From: Camellia lanceoleosa
Lineage: Eukaryota > Streptophyta > Magnoliopsida > Ericales > Theaceae
Direction: 5' to 3'
Assembly: GCA_025200525.1 (NCBI GenBank)
Contig: CM045758.1
Location: 248,001-312,000 of the forward strand
Length of the DNA: 64,000 nucleotides
Positions 35,401 to 47,123 of this stretch are shown here, one piece after another. The position numbers were made by a program, and so were the translations under genes. How positions within the stretch are numbered: position 1 is the first letter of the stretch; every line of letters begins with the position of its first letter. The notes under the pieces were generated by a model, which worked only from the letters and a program-made list of their open reading frames with translations, did not search any database and had not been told where the DNA came from.

Positions 35401-36480
35401 GAAGATTCTCAAATCCAACCAAGGAGGAGTAAACGAGCTAGAGTTGAAAAAGATTTTGGCCCTGACTATTATCTTTACAGCGTGGAAGAAATTCCTCTTA
35501 CGGTGCAAGAAGCTTTATCATCACCTGATGCTATTTTCTGGAGAGAGACTGTAAATGATGAGATAGACTCACTACTTTCAAATAAAACATGGAAGCTAGT
35601 GGATTTACCTCCAGGTTGTAAAACTATTGGCTGTAAATGGGTCTTTCATAAAAAACTTAAACTGAATGGAACTATAGATAAATATAAAGCGAGGCTTGTC
35701 GCTAAAGGTTTTAAGCAACAAGTTGATCTTGATTTCTTTGATACTTTTTCTCCGGTTACTAGAGTTACATCCATTAGAATGTTGATTGCAGTGGCTGCAA
35801 TTCATTGTTTAAAAACTCATTAAATGGATGTAAAAATAGCACTTTTAAATAGAGATCTAGATGAGGAGATTTACATGGACCAACCCAAAGGCTTTGTGGA
35901 GCTTGGCAAAGAAAGCAAAGTGTGTAAGTTAACTAAATCCTTTTATGGTTTAAAACAAGCTCCAAAACAGTGGCATGAGAAATTTGATTCCAGCATGCTT
36001 GAGAATGGCTATAAGACGAATGAATGTGATAAGTGCATATATTATAAAACTTGTGAAAATGCACATGTATTAGCCTATATGTGAAAATGCACATATATTA
36101 TAAAACTTGTGAAAATGCACATGTATTAGCCTATAAGATGAATGAATGTGATAAGTGCATATATTATTAGCCTATATGTGGATGATCTACTTATCTTTGG
36201 CTCTAATTTGCATATTATAAATGAGACTAAAAATATGCTTAATAGCCACTTTGATATGAAAGATCTTGGTGAAGTCAATTTTATTTTGGGAATTAAAATT
36301 ACCAAGACTAATGATGGTATTTTTCTTGATCAATGATTATGTTGAGAAAATGTTAAAGAAATATAATTTTCTAGATCAGAACATGTTGTTACTCCTTTTG
36401 ATGCAAGCATACATTTATCTCTGTAACAAATGAAAAAGAAGTAATTAATCAAAAGGAATATGCTAGCATGATTGGTAGTT
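35401..36480 (+). pseudogene. Copia E3 reverse transcriptase with local duplications
   Basis: One 208-codon open stretch ends at 35823 and covers [15 protein letters not shown] and [22 protein letters not shown] at 35821-35823 (KTHQ to KTH stop) interrupts it. The next part (MDVKIALLN..., LTKSFYGLKQAPKQWHEKF) keeps the Gln codon. Between 36064 and 36175 about 110 bp of slippage-type duplications separate CENAHV from IISLYVDDLLIFG (YVDD 36175-36186). Further shifts follow near 36330 and 36380. Confidence 0.83.
36064..36175. repeat. Short local duplications inside E3 RT
   Basis: The words 'aaaacttgtgaaaatgcaca', 'tgtattagcctata' and 'gaatgtgataagtgcata' each occur twice between 36019 and 36170. 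This is a replication-slippage or repair patch that does not exist in E1, E5 or E6. Confidence 0.75.
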
Positions 36481-36767
36481 TGAGATATGCTACCGACCGC
36501 ATTTAGACCTCGACATTGCATATGCCGTTGAGTACTTAGCAGTTTTCTAGGAAGCCAAGTCGAGATCATTGGCTAGCCATGGGAAGAATTATGAGATATT
36601 TATCCGGAACCAAAAATTATGGTTTTTTTCTAACAAGTATCCTCAGAGTACTTGAGGGATATAGTGATGCCGATTGAACACTTTGTCGTGTGATTCTCTC
36701 TACCTCGACTTTTATTTTTACCTTGGGTGGTGCTATATGTTGGAAGTTGAAAAAAGAGACTATAAAT
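36481..36767 (+). pseudogene. Copia E3 RT end and RNase H start, truncated
   Basis: Remnants of DIAYA, SRDHWLAMGRIMRYLSGTKN and GYSDAD are readable across several shifts. The sequence stops in RNase H just after the ICWK motif (tatatgttggaagttg) because a minus-strand LTR begins at 36768. The catalytic Glu and last Asp are gone. Confidence 0.75.
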
Positions 36768-37008
36768 TGTTGGTGAAAATACCAGGAAAAATTATATTTT
36801 ATTGAGAAACGATGCAAAGAAAATAAGATACAAATAGATCAGGCTGAGGCACAGATATCTCATTTTCTTCAAGGAGATCAAGCCCATCATGTAGGATCTA
36901 ACCACAATACCGATGCAAAGTACAAAACTATGACTTGTGCCTCCAGATACAACAATGACCACTTATAGTATGGTTCAGCCAACTCTGCACAAGATGGTGA
37001 ACCCAAAG
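36768..37008 (-). repeat. Copia E4 LTR, part 1 (minus strand)
   Basis: The plus strand begins TGTTGGTGAAAATACC, the reverse complement of the LTR end. The LTR is cut at 37008 by the family-L element and resumes at 45246. The two parts without the duplicated caaag add up to 607 bp, which matches the 608-bp full LTR. It lies inside the RNase H of E3, which it truncates. Confidence 0.9.
37004..37008. repeat. Target-site duplication caaag (left)
   Basis: caaag ends at 37008 and is repeated at 45241-45245. The uninterrupted target 'gaacccaaagctccacc' is seen in the sister LTR near 57440. Confidence 0.93.
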
Positions 37009-40000
37009 TGTCACGCCCCAAACCTGCCCCTAAAAGTTTGGGCATGACTTATTCAGAAACGGACATGTAACCTGGTAACATAACATACGGGGCCTTGTCG
37101 GAAGCATGAAATATAAAAAAAAATAATGATACAAATAAACTCCATTGAGCTACTTTTACATGCCAGGATCTCATACATCACATGCATCATAGTGGATAGG
37201 TAAAGTCCCAAATTATAACCCGGAGCATTGGTTATATACATACACATATACAAATTTCAGAATTGGGCATACACAAAACATGAAAATTACAACCTTAGAT
37301 GGACACTCAAAAACAAGCCAACATCTTAACAGCTAAACAAAATAAATGGCCTTGTATAGTGCCTGGATACACAAAGGTTGACAAAAGAAAGCAAGGCTAT
37401 GGTTAGGATCGACCATTGATTAGTGACCTATGTAAATGCATATATACCGTAAAGTAGGCCGGGATCAGTGAATAATAATACATAAATAAAACGATGCTTA
37501 ACTTGAAACATAATACATATCAATGCATATAAAAATGCAGAGTTCACATAGTTAGTCTGATTCTGTGCTGAGTACATGACGGCCTTAGGCCCAATCCTGC
37601 AACATAAACATAATGGCTATAAGCCCATGAAACGTGGTGGCACGAGGCCCTTGGAACATGTGGCACGAGGCCCTTGAAACATGTGGCACAAGGCCCCTTG
37701 AAACATGTGGCACGAGGCCCTTGAAACGTTGGCATTACAGCACTTTGTTACATACCAGAAATCATAAGGTCTTAAAGACCGATCAATTCATATCATGTCA
37801 TAACATAGCATAAACAAAATGGATAAATAGAACCCAAGTCATATATATTCTTAATTATGCTTGAATCATAAACAGAAATCAGAGTTCGTGCTTGATTATA
37901 CATGGTATATCTAATAGCCCTAATAAATCATTATGGAGCATACTTGTTATATCATGTCATTATACGTGAACTTGTAACATACGTGAACTTGTAACATACT
38001 TAAACTTGTACCATACTTGAAAACATATTTGAAAACATACTTGAACCACGGTATTATTACCCCCGGTGAGGGTCGTGTGCCGCAGATGTCATGAATACTT
38101 ACATATATGGACAACTATTCATTAATTCAAAATGTAACGTATCAAACATAGAGCATTTCTGTTTATATCGTGTCATTATAGTTCACTTAACAACGACAGA
38201 ACTGTGTCATTGCTATTTAATTCTATCTTCAGGTTGAGTCATCCGTAAGTCAATCCGACGTTTATCATAATGCTTAGCAGGTATTAACGTATAAAACATT
38301 CCGTGGTCTTATCTAATTATTCATTCTAGGTAGATATCCATGCCATGAAATACGTGTTGAACTAAATAAAACTATAGCAGTTCATGATAGGTCATTCAAA
38401 ATATCATGTTCCCGTCAACTTACTGCGTAACATTGATGGTCGTAATTCTTGTGCGGTGCTCATAGACAATGTACAGGTTATAGTACATTAACAATAACCA
38501 TTACCGTAACCGGAATACCGAGTAGGTTTAGAGTCATACCGATGTACGCCAACATCTCTTAACGTTCACACAACTTCACACCACTTCCAATCAACATAAT
38601 ATTAACGTAACGTAACTACTTATAAAGGGCAAAACGTTAATAATAAAAACCATTAACTGTAGAGACATGGGCAATTACAGTACTACTACTCACAGTGGTA
38701 GGTCTCGGATAGATAGCGGTGAAACGATGTCCTCGTCTTGACCTACAAACATAATGCACATAGCAGATTATGAGAATAAAATCAATCTCTTTTTATTCCT
38801 CACTCCATAGTTATGATGGTTCTAGACTCATTATTTCTCCATAGGTTATAATCCACACCTCATAAAATAGGAGGAATCAATAGGAGAAAGGTTCAGGCGA
38901 AGAAACGGTACAAATTCAGTAAACAGAAAGTGAACAGTCGCCACTCATTTGGGCATAACTATTTATGTACTTAGAATGTTGGACTGAGACTACCACCATT
39001 AGAAACTAGACTTCTGGGGCTTGATTTTAGGCTCAAGAATCACTCAAAACGGAATCCGGATGCAAAATATATGCCTATTCAAGGTTACTCAAAGATAAGC
39101 CGAACAGGTGGCCGCCAGGTGCCCACTTTGGCCGCCAGGCGCCCAATTCCGCTCGAGCGAAGAACCTAGCCGCTCAAACGCCCAAAAACATAATGAAAAC
39201 CCTTTTTTTTTCCTCTTCTCCGCACGCGCGGCCTGGGCCCTGTTTGGCAGTCTGAAATTCACACAAAATCCCATGTTTGGTGATCATCAACAAGGTCCAA
39301 AATAGATCCTTTAAATACTAAAATATGGTTCAAAGATCATGTAAATAAGGGTACAAACATACAACCATTGGCACATGGATTTGATCTTCTTCACTCTCTC
39401 ATCATAACCCATTTCTCTCTAATACATACACATATTCATCTCCCACATAATTGGATGCAAACATGTGAAATCATAAAGAGTATGTAATTTCCCTCTTATG
39501 GTTCAAATTAACACAACTACAACATGATGATCATACTTCTTCAATTTCATAAGTGTCAAACACACACACACACCACAACACAAACCTCACCTTACTTGAA
39601 CACCTAAGAAATTCATACCCCAATACAAGAAGATGAGTTAATTAAAGTGAAATTTACATACCTTGTGCCTAGACCTCTCAAATTCCCAACCTTCTTGATG
39701 ATCTACCTTTTCCTTCCTCACTTGCTCAAGACCTCTTCTCTTCCTTCCAAACCCTTATTTCTCTCCAAGAGGTATTTCACATTTTTTGATCAAGGCTCAA
39801 GAGGACTTAGGTGTCTATATTTATAAATAAAAGCATATAGGACAAAATTCAATCGTTTAATCATTCCGAAATTGAAATTTCGTAAACATACTTCATATTA
39901 CCTAAAAATTATGCCGATCACAAATATATAATCAATTTCAGATAATTAAGCCGTTAAGGCTTCCGATTTCTGATTCAACCATTCTAGATATAACAGATAC

Positions 40001-40148
40001 TTTTCTTGTTAAATAGATAGACATCCTTAAACATGGATTTCACTTACTTAACCTTAATTTCTCATGGGCTTTTATAGTAAACATTGAAAAGCACAAAACG
40101 AGGACTGAAAATATATCAGAAAACATGTGTGAGGGTCGGGTTATTACA
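37009..40148 (-). repeat. 3' LTR of the family-L element
   Basis: 3140 bp, from TGTCACGCC to GGTTATTACA. It contains a 23-bp minisatellite (37611-37740, five units), 'acgtgaacttgta' repeats (37967-38047) and the conserved 'cggtattattacccccgg' block. It differs from its partner at 42117-45240 by scattered substitutions and small indels. Confidence 0.92.
37611..37740. repeat. 23-bp minisatellite in family-L LTR
   Basis: Five units of the type 'ggcacgaggcccttgaaac' plus 'atgt'. The partner LTR has four units at 42717-42812, so copy number changed after insertion. Confidence 0.85.
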
Positions 40149-40161
40149 CTCTCCCCCCATT
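40149..40161 (-). other. Polypurine tract of family-L element
   Basis: The minus strand reads AATGGGGGGAGAG and directly adjoins the 3' LTR. This is the expected primer for plus-strand DNA synthesis. Confidence 0.85.
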
Positions 40162-42102
40162 AAATAAGTTTGGTCCTCCAAACTTGTTGTACTATGCAGA
40201 TCTATTATAGAAGCTTATGTAATTCTTCAGTCCAAACAATTCACAGGTTAACCAGAGATTCCTCGCTATTAATGTAAAAAAAAAAAAACCACAGTCTTAC
40301 ACGCTTATTCCATTATGCTATAGATGTTCAATTCATTTCTCCGTGCGAACCATGCACAGGGGAATTCAATATTTATCACAATTAGTCAAAAGTCCTCGTC
40401 ATAATAAACATCTTATCATTTTAATCAATTGGTTGTTGTGTAAAAAATAAAACATCTGTTCCATATCTTTATTTCATACGATCCTATGTCGAATGAGACG
40501 AAACTACATGAATTCACTACGGAATATTCCCAGCATAAATCCCCAATAGGTAGGGCTTATAATCACAAGATTTCCCTATCATTAAGTTCTACGGTGTCAA
40601 TTCCCAAATACAAAACATACAATCGGAAGTATAGAAATATAGTAGATTCCGCTTTCTAGGTACGTAGTTCATACATTTCACGTATCACGCAATTTCAATC
40701 ACAGTATGTTCTTTACTATGTTCGTACCCAGATTGACCCGACATTAATAGTTTATATACAAATCTCATTACTTAGTAATTCTCAATAGGAGTCACTTAGA
40801 GATAAGCTGGTAACCCAAACTGTACATTACTCCGACAGACGTACTAAGTCGCGTAGGCATGTAGTCACTAGCTTTACAATTGTTCTTAGTATTCTCTATG
40901 TCCGAAAACATATCAAAGTCATATCGTTACCTTGCTTCAAAACTATATCTAGTACTTTGACAAGGTTAGAAAAATGGGGAAAAGGATCCCAATCAATATT
41001 GTTAATTCTTCATAGTTTCACTTTTAAAGATATTAACACAAAGAGAACCATATTCCAAATCAAATAATTACGGTGTTGCCAAGGCAAATAACATACAGCT
41101 TTGTAAATGCATACAGACATAGTTATGTCATCATAAGTCCAAATCTGAACAAGGGAACCACTTAAAACCAAAATCAGGAATCGAATTCAAAATCATTCTT
41201 AACTACTTAATCGTACCATAAGGTGTAACATCTTCTCTTAATAAGCATTTCTTCTTGTTACAGCACAAATTAATTTGGCCATCTAATATCAGAGTTAGAA
41301 TTTTATCCGTATAAGTTCAATAGGACAAGAATTGATTCGAATCACGCTATGATATTATACAACTCAATAAGCAAATCAAAAGAGGTAATTGTCCAAGACA
41401 TATCGTTAACTTACCATCCATACTTCCTCACTTTCCCATCGGTTGTCAAGAATTTCTCACTTACAAAATCATCTTAGTTATAACTTGTTTCAAAATCATA
41501 GTTCATAGTGCGTGACCAACTCGGTGCAAGCTTAATAGTCACTTTCCTTATCCATTTTAGCCATCAGCAAGAACAAACTTACATTCAATTAACCTCTCAC
41601 ATAATTCTAAGGAGAATCACTGCGTAGATAACTTTCTCTTACAGCCGGTCACACTCGACATAATTCAACGATCATACAAACACAACGTATCAGAATACCT
41701 AACACAACAACTTTTCAAAATCATAAGTCTAAATATTATTAATATGTAGTGTTTAAGCAATTCGTCTCAACAGATGATAGGTAACTATCAATCCAAAATA
41801 ACAACTGATAACATAAGCATATAAATTGCCTTACCAATCGTTGTCCCTTTTCATTCTATTTAACCTGACGGAGGTAGGATCCTTCGGGTCCTCTATCCTT
41901 ATTCTCGCCATGTTTTACACAACAATCACAATATACACAAGGAATGTCCAATCGACATAGATCATAATCGTTAGCGTTAACAGATTACATTTAACATTGC
42001 CATCATTTTCTTTCATATGCATTAAGAATGTCATGCATGATGCCTAAGTCTTTTCTAGACATCTTAAAGCTCAATGGATTCATGTGTGAGATGGCAACTC
42101 GT
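40162..42102 (-). mobile_element. Internal region of family-L element, no coding capacity
   Basis: About 1.9 kb of AT-rich sequence. I find no Gag, protease, RT, RNase H or integrase motif and no frame above about 60 codons. Short similarity to 1-1362 shows the non-coding interior is a family trait, not a deletion unique to this copy. Confidence 0.8.
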
Positions 42103-42114
42103 GCTCTGATACCA
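42103..42114 (-). other. tRNA-iMet primer-binding site
   Basis: The minus strand reads TGGTATCAGAGC, complementary to the 3' end of plant initiator tRNA-Met, two bases from the LTR. Confidence 0.9.
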
Positions 42115-42116
42115 CT

Positions 42117-45100
42117 CATCAAGCCCCAAACCTGCCCCTAAAAGTTTGGGCATGACCTATTCAGAAACGAACCTGTAACCTGGTAACATAGCATACGAGG
42201 CCTTGTTGGAAGCACGAAATATAAAAAAAAAATAATGACACAAATAAACTCCATTGAGCTACTTTTACATGCCAGGATCTCATACATCATAGTGGGTAGG
42301 TAAAGTCCCAAATTATAACCCGGAGCATTGGTTATGTACATACACATATACAGCCCCAGCCTTGTAATTGGGCATACACAAAACATGAAAATTACAACCT
42401 TAGATAGACACTCAAAAACAAGCCAACATCTTAACAGCTAAACAAAATAAATGGCCTTGTATAGTGCCTGGATACATGAAGGTTGACAAAAGAAAGCAGG
42501 CGTCATGGCTAGGACTGAACACCTGATTAGTGACCTACAGAAACAGACATAACAGAAAGTAGGCCGGGCTCAGTGAATAATAATACATAAATAAAACGAT
42601 GCTTAACTTGAAACATAATACATATCAATGCATATAAAAATGCAGAGTTCACATAGTCGGCCCGATTCAGGTCGATTACATGACTACTTTTAGGCCCAAT
42701 CCTGCAACATAAACATAATGGCTATAAGCCCATGAAACGTGGTGGCACAAGGCCCTTGGAACATGTGGCACGAGGCCCTTGAAACATGGTGGCTATAAGC
42801 CCTTCAAACATTAGCATTACAGCACTTTGTTACATACCAGAAATCATTAGGTCTTAAAGACCGATCAATTCATATCATGTCATAACATAGCATAAACAAA
42901 ACGGATAAATAGAACCCAAGTCATATATATTCTTAATTATGCTTGAATCATAAACAGAAATCAGAGTTCGTGCTTGATTATACATGGTATATCCAATAGC
43001 GCTAATAAATCATTATGGAGCATACTTGTTATATCATGTCATTATACGTGAACTTGTAACATACGTGAACTTGTAACATACTTAAACTTGTACCATACTT
43101 GAAAACATATTTGAAAACATACTTGAACCGCGGTATTATTACCCCCGGTGAGGGTCGTGTGCCACAGATGTCATGAATACATACATATATGGACAGCTAT
43201 TCATTAATTCAAAACGTAACGTATCAAACATAGGGCATTTCTTGTTATATCATGTCATTACATTTCACTTAACAACGACAGAACAGTGTCATTGCTATTT
43301 AATTCTATCTTCATGTTAAGTCATCCGTAAGTCAATCCAACGTTTATCATAATGCTTAGCAGGTATTAACGTATAAAACATTCCGTGGTCTTATCTAATT
43401 ATTCATTCTAGGTAGATATCCATGCCATGAAATACGTGTTGAACTAAATAAAACTATAGCAGTTCATGATAGGTCATTCAAAATATCATGTTCCCGCCAA
43501 CTTATCAAGAATATTGATGGTCGTAATTCTTGTGCGGTGTTCATAGACAATGTACAGGTTATAGTACATTAACAATAACCATTACCGTAACCGGAATACC
43601 GAGTAGGTTTAGAGTCATACTGATGTACGCCAACATCTCTTAACGTTCACACAACTTCACACCGCTTCCAATCAACATAATATTAACGTAACGTAACTAC
43701 TTATAAAGGGCAGAACGTTAATAATAAAAACCATTAACTGTAGAGACATGGGCAATTACAGTACTACTACTCACAGTGGTAGGTCTAGGATAGATAGCGG
43801 TGAAACGATGTCCTCGTCTTGACCTACAAACATAATGCACATAGCAGATTATGAGAATAAAATCAATCTCTTTTTATTCCTCACTCCATAGTTATGATGG
43901 TTCTAGACTCATTATTCCTCCATAGGTTATAATCCACGCCTCATAAAATAGAAGGAATCAATAAGAGAAAGGTTTAGGCGAAGAAACGGTACAAATTCAG
44001 TAAACAGAAAGTGAACAGTCGCCACTCATTTGGGCATAACTATTTATGTACTTAGAATGTTGGACTGAGACTACCACCATTAGAAACTAGACTTCTGGGG
44101 CTTGATTTTAGGCTCAAGAATCACTCAAAATGGAGTCTGGATGCAAAATATATGCCTATTCAAGGTTACTCAACAGAAGCCGAAGGTGGCCGCCAGGTGC
44201 CCACTTTGACCGCTCGTGCGGCCCAATTCCGCTCAAGCGGAAGAACCTAGCCGCTCAAGCGCCCAAAAACATAATGAAAACCCTTTTTTTTTCCTCTTCT
44301 CCACACGCGCGGCCTGGGCCCTGTTTGGCAATCCGAATTTCATACAAAACCCCATGTTTGGTGATCATCAACAAGGTCCAAAATAGATTCTTTAAATACT
44401 AAAACATAGCTCAAAGATCATGTAAATAGGGGTACAAACATACAACCATTTGCACATGGATTTGATCTTCTTCACTCTCTCACCATCACAACCCATTTCT
44501 CTCACAAATGCATACACAATTCATCTCTCACATAATTGGATGCAAGCATGTAAAATCATAAAGAGTATGTAATTTTCCCTCTTATGGTTCAAATTAACAC
44601 AACTACGACATGATGATCATACTTCTTCAATTTCATAAGTGTCAAACACACACACACACCACAACACAAACCTCACCTTACTTGAACACCTAAGAAATTC
44701 ATACCCCAATACAAGAAGATGAGTTAATTAAAGTGAAATTTACATACCTTGTGCCTAGATCTCTCAAATTCCCAACCTTCTTTGATGATCTACCTCCCTT
44801 TCCATTCCTCACTTGTTCACTAAGACCTCTTCTTCCTTCCAAACCCTTATTTCTCTCCAAGAGGTATTTCACGTTTTTTGATCAAGGCTCAAGAGGACTT
44901 AGGTGTATATATTTATAAATAAAAGCATATAGGACAAAATTCAATCGTTTAATCATTCTGAAATTGAAATTTCGTAAACATACTTAATATTATCTAAAAA
45001 TTATGCTGATCACAGATATATAATCAATTTTAGATAATTAAGCCGTTAAGGCTTCCGATTTCTGATTCAACCATTTTAGATATAAAAGATACTTTTCTTG

Positions 45101-45240
45101 TTAAATAGATAGACATCCTTAAACATGGATTTCACTTACTTAACCTTAATTTCTCATGGGCTTTTATAGTAAACATTGAAAAGCACAAAACGAGGACTAA
45201 AAATATATCAGAAAACATGTGCGAGGGTCGGGTTATTACA
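42117..45240 (-). repeat. 5' LTR of the family-L element
   Basis: 3124 bp, ending TTATTACA at 45240. Its inner terminus reads CATCAAGCCCC instead of TGTCACGCCCC, so the TG/CA signature survives only on the outer ends. It includes minisatellite units (42717-42812) and the same block order as 37009-40148. Confidence 0.9.
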
Positions 45241-45611
45241 CAAAGCTCCACCAAGAAAAACACCCTTCTTTGCTAGTAATCTCTCTTTTATAGAAAATAG
45301 TTGGTGTGTGTTTTTTTAGAAAAGAGTATATGAAAGGGACTATTTATAGGCCACTAGGACCTTACAGTTACACCAAAAATAAAGATGATCATTAAACCAG
45401 AGAAAATGGAGAAACTTCAAAATTAACTCACTACCAAAGGTCATGAATTCTAATTAATCTCCATTCATGACCAAGATAAGAGGTTACCAAAGTAATGAAA
45501 CTCCATTTATGTCCATTTATGACCAAGATGAGAAGTTACCAAAGTAATGAAACCCCATTCATGAACAAGATATATAAATCAATAAATAAAAGATATTAAA
45601 ATTGTCCAACA
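45241..45611 (-). repeat. Copia E4 LTR, part 2 (minus strand)
   Basis: It continues the LTR cut at 37008. It contains TATTTATA (45341-45348, the TATA box on the minus strand) and ends ATTGTCCAACA. The E4 purine tract follows (45612-45627, aatgagtatgggat on the minus strand). Confidence 0.9.
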
Positions 45612-46174
45612 ATCCCATACTCATTTTAATATCAACAAGGATAAGAGAGACTACCAAACAAAGATAGACTAGTATGCATCATGAAGGTGTGCTCTGCATT
45701 GAACCTTCATTAGTGAAACATCAACCTTTACTCCAGAGTCAGTAGTGGTCTCAGACTTGAACTATAACTGGTTAGGGGAAATAAAGAATTGCTGCTCACA
45801 CATAATAATCCACGTGTTGACATGAGCTTTAATAGCTAGCACATTACGGCCTTGTGCTAATCCCAGTTTTCATGAGCATATTCGAGAATAAGCCTTGTTC
45901 TCATAGAAAGCGGCCCCACTTTCATGCTCACATGGGTGAAATCTGTCAAGGATGTTCCTGTAACTTACACATCCCACTCAACAAGAGCTACATAATTTCA
46001 TTAAGAGTAAAGAAACTCAACCCTCTAACATTATAGGATAAATACACTTACATCATTGGGATGGATAACAAAATATTAAAGAGTGCATTTTTTACAACCA
46101 CCATATGATTCGTTCTTCTCATTGAACCTAGTTACAGGATCTCTGGTCCCTAGGTTGGGTACCTCATACATGGT
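45612..46174 (-). other. E4 3' untranslated region (minus strand)
   Basis: Same blocks as the E1 and E5 3' UTRs in reverse: 'ggccccactttcatgctcac', 'accttcattagtgaaac', 'ggtccctaggttgggta'. No frame of interest. Confidence 0.8.
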
Positions 46175-46644
46175 TTATGATTTTATAGGCCTCAAACCCA
46201 TTCCCCTCGATGTATTCCAGACCCTATCTCTCGCCAAGGCCTTGGTTAACGGATCTGCAAGATTATCACAAGATCTTACATAATTCACAGTTATGATGCC
46301 ATTACTCAAATAGGATCTCACATTACTGTGTTTCCTTCGAATAGGTCTGGATTTACCATTATAAAAATGGTTGTTCACTCTACCAATAGCAACAGTGCTA
46401 TCACAACGAATTAACACAGGAGGAATCAGTTTTTCCCAAAAAGGGATTTCATGTAACAAATCTCTCAACCAATTCGCTTCCTTACATGCTAAAGCTAACG
46501 CTATAAGCTCAGCTTCCATTGTAGAATTAGCAAGTATCATCTGTTTTTTAGACTTCCAACATATAGCACCCCCACCCAAGGTAAAAATAAAACCCGAGGT
46601 AGAGAGAGAATCACTTGACAAAGTGTTCCAATCGGCATCACTAT
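46175..46644 (-). pseudogene. Copia E4 RNase H (minus strand)
   Basis: An open stretch with all landmarks of the domain: SDADWNTLS at its start (46622-46644), SGDSLSTSGFIFTLGGG, E in NSTMEAELIAL, D in RCDSTVAIGR and the end motif DNLADPLTKALARDRVW. The domain itself looks intact. The polyprotein is cut at 46644 by the family-T solo LTR and resumes at 50486. Confidence 0.87.
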
Positions 46645-47051
46645 TGTAGACATCCCATTTTTGACCGTCCTCAAGACTTGGACGTCACCGTTCGAACACT
46701 CGGTGATCATCCATGTTTGTGTTCGTCTTGAGTTCCCGGAGGTCTCGGTCATGCGCGCCTTGCCTCAGGATCTCTCGACTCGACTGTTTTGTGTTTGGTT
46801 TTGCACCAAACACTTGTGTTTTGCCTTGGAGAGGTAGGGTAGGGCTTGTTGACCATCCCCACCCATCACCGGCCATGGCTTGAGGCCACCGGCTGTGTTT
46901 TTGTTGCCACCGGCCAAATATTTGGCCGGCCGGCACTATAGATGGCCGGCCGGCTATCTTTTTTTGGTCAATTGTATTTTTGGCCGGCCGACTACTGTGC
47001 ATCTGCTTTTGCAGATATTTTCAGGCAGCTGGCATGCACTTGGCTACCCTC

Positions 47052-47065
47052 CATACACGTGTATG
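47052..47065. promoter_or_regulatory. G-box palindrome of family-T LTR
   Basis: CATACACGTGTATG is a perfect 14-bp palindrome around CACGTG (47056-47061), the plant G-box bound by bZIP and bHLH factors, about 57 bp before the TATA-like box. CACGTG is also present in the opposite-strand copy (61228-61233) and is mutated in the left copy (13088-13093). Confidence 0.5.
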
Positions 47066-47117
47066 AAGGGATCTCCCTCTTAACTAGCTTGTCTTGTAAG
47101 CTTACAAGATTGAGCTC

Positions 47118-47123
47118 TATAAG
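47118..47123 (+). promoter_or_regulatory. Candidate TATA box of family-T LTR
   Basis: TATAAG in 'gctctataagaggaggc'. Its position downstream of the G-box matches the other two copies. No transcript evidence is available here. Confidence 0.45.

Larger units (their letters stand above)
37009..45240 (-). mobile_element. Complete non-coding long-LTR retrotransposon (LARD-like, family L)
   Basis: Two ~3.1-kb LTRs flank about 2 kb of internal DNA, with a 5-bp TSD (caaag), a PBS, a purine tract and TG...CA ends. In its own orientation (minus): 5' LTR 45240-42117, PBS 42114-42103, internal DNA, purine tract, 3' LTR 40148-37009. No gag or pol motif exists in either strand, so it must have moved with proteins supplied by another element. 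The LTRs are long and similar, suggesting a fairly recent insertion. It landed in the copia E4 LTR, so it is younger than that element. The superfamily cannot be proven without coding sequence; the PBS and 5-bp TSD suit Ty3/gypsy or copia. Confidence 0.92.

Noticed and set aside
42103..42114. tRNA-iMet gene fragment
   Set aside because: Only the 12 bases complementary to the tRNA 3' end are present, exactly beside an LTR, so it is a primer-binding site.
45612..46174. env-like or extra gene between RNase H and LTR in the copia copies
   Set aside because: The ~0.6-kb stretch is conserved in position but has only short frames that differ between copies, with no signal peptide or membrane segment.
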